Source: Bacteroidales bacterium | GTDB taxonomy: Bacteria; Bacteroidota; Bacteroidia; Bacteroidales; F082 | Length of the DNA: 30,220 bases | Direction: 5' to 3' | NCBI GenBank assembly: GCA_016281295.1 | Contig: JAEEII010000244.1 | Coordinates: 1 to 30,220, forward strand | Part shown: piece by piece, positions 25,601 to 30,220 of the stretch | Layout: each line of letters starts with the position of its first letter | Numbering within the stretch: the stretch's first letter is position 1 | Program-made: the position numbers and the translations under genes | Notes under the pieces: model-generated | The model's input: only the letters and a program-made list of their open reading frames with translations | What the model was told of the DNA's origin: nothing | The model's database searches: none

Positions 25601-25623
25601 ATTGAGGTGTAAACAACCTCAAT
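25601..25623. promoter_or_regulatory. Inverted repeat upstream of the restriction-modification genes
   Basis: ATTGAGGT and ACCTCAAT are perfectly complementary around a seven-base loop and end 15 bases before the -7 element. This is where a -33 box would sit, so it could be an operator. It could instead be a weak terminator of the ATP synthase operon, though no T-run follows directly. Confidence 0.45.
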
Positions 25624-25638
25624 ATGTCTCACTTTTTA

Positions 25639-25646
25639 TATATTTG
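25639..25646 (+). promoter_or_regulatory. -7 promoter element of the restriction-modification genes
   Basis: TATATTTG fits TAnnTTTG. Its position places the transcription start at or close to the ATG at 25650, so the message may be leaderless or use the ATG at 25668. Confidence 0.55.
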
Positions 25647-25649
25647 CAG

Positions 25650-27128
25650 ATGAATAATCAATTCGAAATGGAATCTCTTAATTCTGCATACCAATCCACA
25701 ACACTTTTCATGGATTCAATTCCAAAGAAAGAGCGAAAGAAATATGGTCAGTTTTTTACGCCACAAAAAACAGCAGAATTCATGGCTTCTTTGTTTTCCA
25801 TTGATTTAGACAAATCCGAATTAAGATTATTGGACGCTGGTTCTGGTACTGGTCTTTTGACTGTTGCTTTAGTGGAAAGAATTCGAGAAAATGGTTATCA
25901 AGGGAAAATAAACGCCGTATGCTTTGAGAACGACTTAAATGTCTTACCGACCTTAAAAGGAAATCTCGAAAGACTTCAAAGGGAATTAGGTGTCGATTAT
26001 GAAATACACTCCGAAAACTATTTGACATCTCAAAACTTTATCCAAAAGGATTTTTACAAGGACGAACTCAAACCATTTGATTTAATTATTGGCAATCCCC
26101 CTTATTTGAAGATTTCCAAAGACGCATCCGAAGCCAAGGTAATGACAGAAATATGTCATGGGGCTCCCAATTTATACTTCCTTTTTTGGGCAATGGGTAT
26201 TCATAACTTAAACCCCGAAGGCGAATTAGTCTATATCATTCCTCGATCATGGACTTCAGGCGCTTATTTTGAACGGTTTCGCAAGTTCTTATTCAAACAT
26301 TGTGTGATTACAAACATACACCTCTTCAGAAGTCGCGACAAAGTCTTCGATGGTGAATCTGTCTTACAAGAAACCATGATTATTAAGGTTAAAAAAACGA
26401 ATAAGCAGCCCCAACGCATCAAAATCTCATCGTCCCAAACCTCGGATTTTAAGGATATTCGATATTTTGAAGTAAATTACGATACGGTAGTTTCAGAAAA
26501 CCAATTCGTATTTCTTGTTACCAACAAAGAAGAAGCCCAAATACTCTCTCGAGTTAACAGCCAAACCAACACACTGGAAACAGACAATCTTCGCATGCGC
26601 ACAGGTCTTATTGTGGATTTTCGCACACGAGAAGTTTTAAGCAACAATGAGGTAAATGGAGCCTACCCTCTGTTTTATTCACATCATATTAAGGATGGCA
26701 GAATCTCATGGCCGAATGGAAAAGAGGCAGAATACATAGTAACAGATAACAATGGTTATTTGCAAGAAAATGCTGATTATCTTTTTGTCAAACGCTTCAC
26801 TTCAAAAGAAGAAAAAAGAAGATTACAATGTGGCATATATTTGAAAGAGGAATTCAATCAATACAAATACATCAGCACACAGAACAAAATCAACTTCATA
26901 AAGTGCGACACACCAGAGCTTGCCTACGGGCTTTATGTCATACTTAACTCCACTTTATACGATTCATACTACAGAATTCTAAATGGTTCCACACAAGTCA
27001 ACTCAACCGAAATAAACCTCATGCCAGTTCCTTCAAAGGAGGCAATTAAGCAAATGGGGAAAGAGCTCATTGGACTGGAATTAACAGAACAAAACTGCGA
27101 CAATATCATTGACCGATGGATAAAATAG
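25650..27128 (+). CDS. Type II DNA adenine N6-methyltransferase (BsuBI/PstI-type)
   Basis: Protects host DNA by methylating adenine in the recognition site of the paired nuclease. 492 residues from 25650. Motif order is X (YGQFFTP, 32-38), I (LLDAGSGTG, Asp62) and IV (NPPY, 149-152), a gamma-class amino-methyltransferase arrangement as in M.PstI/M.BsuBI; the C-terminal half would recognise DNA. The frame is open to 25587, but those extra residues would be translated through the inverted repeat and promoter; 25650 or 25668 (MESLNSAYQ) are better starts. It overlaps the nuclease gene by 13 bases. Base composition is clearly AT-richer than the flanking ATP synthase and ribosomal genes, which suggests horizontal transfer. 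Expected specificity CTGCAG is inferred from the partner only. Confidence 0.88.
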   Translation: MNNQFEMESLNSAYQSTTLFMDSIPKKERKKYGQFFTPQKTAEFMASLFSIDLDKSELRLLDAGSGTGLLTVALVERIRENGYQGKINAVCFENDLNVLPTLKGNLERLQRELGVDYEIHSENYLTSQNFIQKDFYKDELKPFDLIIGNPPYLKISKDASEAKVMTEICHGAPNLYFLFWAMGIHNLNPEGELVYIIPRSWTSGAYFERFRKFLFKHCVITNIHLFRSRDKVFDGESVLQETMIIKVKKTNKQPQRIKISSSQTSDFKDIRYFEVNYDTVVSENQFVFLVTNKEEAQILSRVNSQTNTLETDNLRMRTGLIVDFRTREVLSNNEVNGAYPLFYSHHIKDGRISWPNGKEAEYIVTDNNGYLQENADYLFVKRFTSKEEKRRLQCGIYLKEEFNQYKYISTQNKINFIKCDTPELAYGLYVILNSTLYDSYYRILNGSTQVNSTEINLMPVPSKEAIKQMGKELIGLELTEQNCDNIIDRWIK

Positions 27129-28027
27129 ATAGAATCAGAGAACTGCTTGTGAGTGTTGGAATGCCAAAGAGACAACAATCCGATCTTTGCGTCTTAACCA
27201 TATTGGCAATGGCACAATTAGAGAAAACAGATGGATGGGAAAAAGCCACTAACGAGTGGATGCGAATACACGATATTATCGCTTTCGCAAATAAACACTA
27301 CGATGTAAACTACGCTGAAAACTCTCGCGAGACTTTTCGAAAGCAAGCTTTACACCACTTCCGCACAGCCGCAATCGTTGAGGACAACGGAAAAGCAACA
27401 AACAGTCCCAACTACCGCTGGCGGCTCACAGCAGAGTTCTTGGAAATCCTCAGGAACATCAACAAAAGTCAAGCTCCACTCAAGGCTTTCATAAAAAACC
27501 ATGATAGTTTAATAGCCATCTATGCCTCGAAAAAGAGCATGGAAAAAATGGCTGTCAATATCGACGGTAGAGATTTCACATTCAGTAAAGGCAAACACAA
27601 CCAACTTCAAAAAGCAATTATTGAAGAATTTGCGCCACGCTTCGCCCCTAACTCTGAATGTCTCTATGTGGGAGACACTATTAAAAAAGATCTCGTAAAA
27701 AATGAAGAACGACTCAAAACACTTGGTTTTGACATCTCGCTTCACGACAAGATGCCTGATGTAGTGTTATTTAGGGCGGATAAAAACTGGTTGTTCTTTA
27801 TTGAAGCAGTAACTTCAGTTGGTCCAATGAATCCCAAACGTATTCAAGAAATAACCGCTATGACAAACAATGTCAAAGCGGGTAAAATATTTGTCACTGC
27901 CTTTTTGGATTTCAAAACCTATAAAAAATTTTCCGAAGACTTAGCCTGGGACACTGAAGTTTGGATATCTGAGATGCCCGACCACATGATACACTTAAAC
28001 GGCAACAACTTTCTAGGGCCCAGATAA
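27116..28027 (+). CDS. BsuBI/PstI-family type II restriction endonuclease
   Basis: Cuts unmethylated foreign DNA; the prototypes recognise CTGCAG. 303 residues, near the usual family length. The C-terminal half carries the family signature: YVGDT (Asp187), MPDVVLF (Asp215), then WLFFIEAVTSVGPMNPKR (Glu230), likely forming the metal-binding catalytic site; the precise catalytic residues are inferred. The N-terminal ~130 residues are probably a helical DNA-binding part. The start codon overlaps the methyltransferase stop, so the two are translated together with the methyltransferase first. No controller (C) protein gene is present. AT-rich like its partner. Confidence 0.88.
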   Translation: MDKIDRIRELLVSVGMPKRQQSDLCVLTILAMAQLEKTDGWEKATNEWMRIHDIIAFANKHYDVNYAENSRETFRKQALHHFRTAAIVEDNGKATNSPNYRWRLTAEFLEILRNINKSQAPLKAFIKNHDSLIAIYASKKSMEKMAVNIDGRDFTFSKGKHNQLQKAIIEEFAPRFAPNSECLYVGDTIKKDLVKNEERLKTLGFDISLHDKMPDVVLFRADKNWLFFIEAVTSVGPMNPKRIQEITAMTNNVKAGKIFVTAFLDFKTYKKFSEDLAWDTEVWISEMPDHMIHLNGNNFLGPR

Positions 28028-28030
28028 ATA

Positions 28031-28061
28031 AAAAAAAGCTGACCTTGCGGTCAGCCTTTTT
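28031..28061. terminator. Bidirectional terminator between convergent genes
   Basis: GCTGACC (28038-28044), loop TTGC and GGTCAGC (28049-28055) form a perfect stem with an A-run on the left and a T-run on the right. It can end both the restriction-modification transcript and the rpsI-rpsB-tsf transcript. Confidence 0.92.
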
Positions 28062-28082
28062 ATCTTAGGTAATGAACCTTGA

Positions 28083-29075
28083 TTACTCACCCAATTTGAT
28101 ACGGACGAAGTTCAGCACGGTGGCGTCTTTGTCGGCATCCTTAATGTACTGACCAACGGTCTTGGGATCAGCCACCAAAGAGACCTGGTTAAGCAGGCAG
28201 TTCTCTTTGAAGAACTTGCCGAGACGACCCTTAGCGATGTTCTGAATCATGCCATCATTGAGTTTCACGGTGCCAGGAACAGTGGCTTTGATCTCGCGAG
28301 CCTGAGCACCTTGTTCAGCGGTGATGTAGCCCTTGGTGATGTTGGAATCGATATGGTCATCGCTATCCACATGGTTCGGGTTGATACCCACTTTACGGAG
28401 CTCTTTCTCGATTTCCTTGCCAATGAGTTCTTCCTTGGTCTTATCGACGGCCACGGCGAACTCACGGTCTTTCACCTCTTGTGAGATGGAGTCTTCGCTG
28501 ACGGCGAGGGGGTTCATGGCAGCCACGTGCATGGCCACTTCATGGCTCACCTCTTCGATGCCGTTGAAGCTCTTGTTCATCTCGACGATGGTGGCGAGAC
28601 GGTTGCCAGGGTGGTTGTAGTTGGCCACGTAAGCGCCTTCAAGGACTTTGAAAGCACCGAGTTCGGTCTTTTCACCCGTGACAGCGCTTTGGTTGGCGAC
28701 GAGGGCCTCGACGGTCTGGCCGTTGAGTTCCATGGTCTTCAACACGTCGATGTTCTTCACGCGGTTGGCGACAGCCATGTCGAGGACATCTTTCGTGAAC
28801 TTCACGAAATCGGCGTTGTTGGCAACGAAGTCGGTCTCGCAGTTGACCATGATGACGGCAGCGTAGGTGTGGTCTTCAGTGCTCTTCGAAAGCACGCAGC
28901 CTTCAGAGGCGTTACGGTCAGCGCGTTTGGCAGCTTTGGCCATACCCTTCTTGCGAAGGATATCGATAGCGGCCTGGATGTCACCGTCGGTCTCGACGAG
29001 GGCTTTCTTGCAGTCCATCATGCCGGCGCCGGTCATTTGTCTCAGTTCATTAACTTGAAAAGCGGTAATATTCAT
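28083..29075 (-). CDS. tsf: Translation elongation factor Ts
   Basis: Nucleotide exchange factor that recycles EF-Tu from GDP to GTP. 330 residues. The N-terminal UBA-like domain (MNITAFQVNELRQMTGAGMM, then DCKKAL) and the core TDFVAN motif that contacts EF-Tu are clear; MHVAAMNP also fits the family. It follows rpsB by 24 bases and is the last gene of a minus-strand operon, ending just before the shared terminator. Confidence 0.98.
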   Translation of the reverse strand: MNITAFQVNELRQMTGAGMMDCKKALVETDGDIQAAIDILRKKGMAKAAKRADRNASEGCVLSKSTEDHTYAAVIMVNCETDFVANNADFVKFTKDVLDMAVANRVKNIDVLKTMELNGQTVEALVANQSAVTGEKTELGAFKVLEGAYVANYNHPGNRLATIVEMNKSFNGIEEVSHEVAMHVAAMNPLAVSEDSISQEVKDREFAVAVDKTKEELIGKEIEKELRKVGINPNHVDSDDHIDSNITKGYITAEQGAQAREIKATVPGTVKLNDGMIQNIAKGRLGKFFKENCLLNQVSLVADPKTVGQYIKDADKDATVLNFVRIKLGE

Positions 29076-29099
29076 AGTTAAATTGTTCTTTAAAGTAAA

Positions 29100-29924
29100 T
29101 TATTTTTTGGCGACAGGTTTGCGCGGGCGGCGGTTACCACGGGGCTTGCGCTCATCCTTGTTTTCTTCCTCTTCGGTATCCTCAATCACTTCATCGACCA
29201 CCTCTTCAGGTTCTTCGACGTTGTTTTCCTTGTTGAGTTTACGTTCGTTGAGGCCTTCCTCGATAGCATCGACCATCTTACCGACGATGAGGGCGATAGA
29301 CTTGCTGGCGTCATCGTTAGCCGGGATGGGGAAGTCAACGAGGTTCGGGTTGGTGTTGGTGTCAACGATGGCGAAGACCGGGATGTTAAGTTTACGGGCT
29401 TCAGCCACGGCGATATGTTCCTTCATGATATCGACGACGAACACGGCGGAAGGAAGACGGCTCAGGTCGCTGATGGAGCCGAGGTTCTTCTCGAGCTTTT
29501 CGCGTTCACGTTCGATCTGAAGTTTTTCACGCTTGGAAAGGCTCTTGTAGGCGTCGCTAACCATCATCTTGTCGATGTTGGTCATTTTACGCACAGCCTT
29601 GCGGATGGTAGAGAAGTTGGTCAGCATACCACCGGGCCAGCGCTCGGTAACGTAAGGCATGTTGACTTTGGCGACGAGTTCAGCAACAACGTCTTTGGCT
29701 TGTTTCTTGGTGGCGACGAAGAGGATTTTCTTGCCAGACTTTGCCAATTGGCAGATGGCGGCAGAGGCTTCGTCAACCTTAGCCTGGGTCTTGTAAAGGT
29801 CGATGATATGGATACCGTTACGCTCCATGAAGATATAAGGAGCCATAGCAGGATTCCATTTTCTCTTAAGATGCCCGAAATGACAACCGGCATCCAGTAA
29901 TTCTTCAAAAGTTACTTGTGTCAT
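29100..29924 (-). CDS. rpsB: 30S ribosomal protein S2
   Basis: Component of the small ribosomal subunit, 274 residues. Family motifs include LLDAGCHFGHLKRKWNP near the start, FVATKKQA and RWPGGMLTNF. After about residue 228 there is a low-complexity tail, first acidic (EEPEEVVDEVIEDTEEEE) then basic (RKPRGNRRPRKPVAKK), a longer C-terminus than in E. coli S2. Located between rpsI and tsf, the usual arrangement in this phylum. A possible leader hairpin lies upstream (29960-29998). Confidence 0.98.
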   Translation of the reverse strand: MTQVTFEELLDAGCHFGHLKRKWNPAMAPYIFMERNGIHIIDLYKTQAKVDEASAAICQLAKSGKKILFVATKKQAKDVVAELVAKVNMPYVTERWPGGMLTNFSTIRKAVRKMTNIDKMMVSDAYKSLSKREKLQIEREREKLEKNLGSISDLSRLPSAVFVVDIMKEHIAVAEARKLNIPVFAIVDTNTNPNLVDFPIPANDDASKSIALIVGKMVDAIEEGLNERKLNKENNVEEPEEVVDEVIEDTEEEENKDERKPRGNRRPRKPVAKK

Positions 29925-29959
29925 GAGTTTTCTTTTTAATGTTTACATTCGCTAAATAC

Positions 29960-29998
29960 AATTGCCGAGTAGTCTTCCATAGAAAAATCTCAGCAATT
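29960..29998 (-). promoter_or_regulatory. Candidate rpsB leader hairpin
   Basis: In the transcript of the minus strand, AATTGCTGAG and CTCGGCAATT pair over ten positions (one G-T pair) around a 19-base loop, 36 bases before the rpsB start. S2 is known to repress rpsB-tsf through the mRNA leader in E. coli; a similar role here is inference. It has no T-run, so termination is unlikely. Confidence 0.4.
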
Positions 29999-30033
29999 TG
30001 GATACTAAACAAAATCGCTCGGCTTCGAATAGC

Positions 30034-30220
30034 TTAACGTTTGCTGAATTGGAACTTCTTACGGGCACCGGGCTGACCGGGTTTCTTACGCTCGACCATA
30101 CGCGGGTCGCGGCGCATCAAACCTTTAGCCTTCAAGGTGGGACGATACTCGGGGTTGCTTTCGCAGAGGGCGCGGCTGATGGCGAGACGCAAAGCCTCGG
30201 CCTGGCCGTTGATGCCACCA
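30034..30220 (-). CDS. rpsI: 30S ribosomal protein S9, C-terminal part
   Basis: The last 61 codons of S9; the gene continues beyond the right edge. The reading includes [29 protein letters not shown] and the conserved C-terminal FQFSKR, whose basic tail contacts tRNA in the P site. The first gene seen in the rpsI-rpsB-tsf cluster; rplM would be expected upstream outside the window. Confidence 0.97.
   Translation of the reverse strand, partial: GGINGQAEALRLAISRALCESNPEYRPTLKAKGLMRRDPRMVERKKPGQPGARKKFQFSKR

Noticed and set aside
25601..25623. Inverted repeat as terminator of the ATP synthase operon
   Set aside because: No T-run follows directly on the plus strand; kept only as a weak alternative to an operator.

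Overview
The window reads as chromosomal DNA of a member of the Bacteroidota, most likely Bacteroidales. Evidence: three giant exported proteins end in type IX secretion system (T9SS) type A sorting domains; several promoters match the Bacteroidota -7 consensus TAnnTTTG; starts are preceded by A-rich leaders without obvious Shine-Dalgarno sequences; and the F-type ATP synthase genes have the Bacteroidota order (atpD-atpC-subunit I-atpB-atpE-atpF-atpH-atpA-atpG). Species cannot be told from the sequence alone.

Layout. (1) 1-442: intergenic, with a large imperfect inverted repeat (1-116), a perfect-stem terminator (173-213) and the promoter of the first gene. (2) 443-18178: a surface/secreted protein locus. 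It holds a 2239-residue gingipain-like (C25) cysteine peptidase with repeated adhesin modules, a small 82-residue protein, a 1342-residue adhesin, an almost identical second 82-residue protein, and an 1875-residue adhesin. The first two large genes each carry the small gene downstream, separated by a long stem-loop, so the locus looks like a duplicated cassette. The small proteins have a signal peptide and a C-terminal motif/hydrophobic segment/basic tail resembling sorting signals of the PEP-CTERM/PID-CTERM kind. (3) 18365-25527: the complete F1Fo ATP synthase operon, including an AtpI-like four-helix protein. (4) 25650-28027: a compact, visibly AT-richer type II restriction-modification pair (adenine methyltransferase plus BsuBI/PstI-family endonuclease), probably acquired horizontally. 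(5) 28083-30220, minus strand: tsf, rpsB and the 3' part of rpsI, convergent with the restriction-modification genes across a shared bidirectional terminator.

How they work together. The three large proteins would enter the periplasm through Sec and cross the outer membrane through T9SS, with sorting domains removed or anchored at the surface. The ATP synthase genes form one transcription unit with several ATGA-type stop/start overlaps. The restriction-modification pair overlaps by 13 bases and is probably transcribed from its own promoter, which carries an inverted repeat that could be an operator.

Most unusual observations: (a) fibronectin type III domains in the first two adhesins that appear split by an inserted cleaved-adhesin domain; (b) degenerate tandem heptanucleotide repeats sitting on or beside the stop codons of at least six genes and once in frame inside a coding region; (c) the duplicated adhesin-plus-small-sorted-protein cassette with a structurally conserved intercistronic stem-loop.
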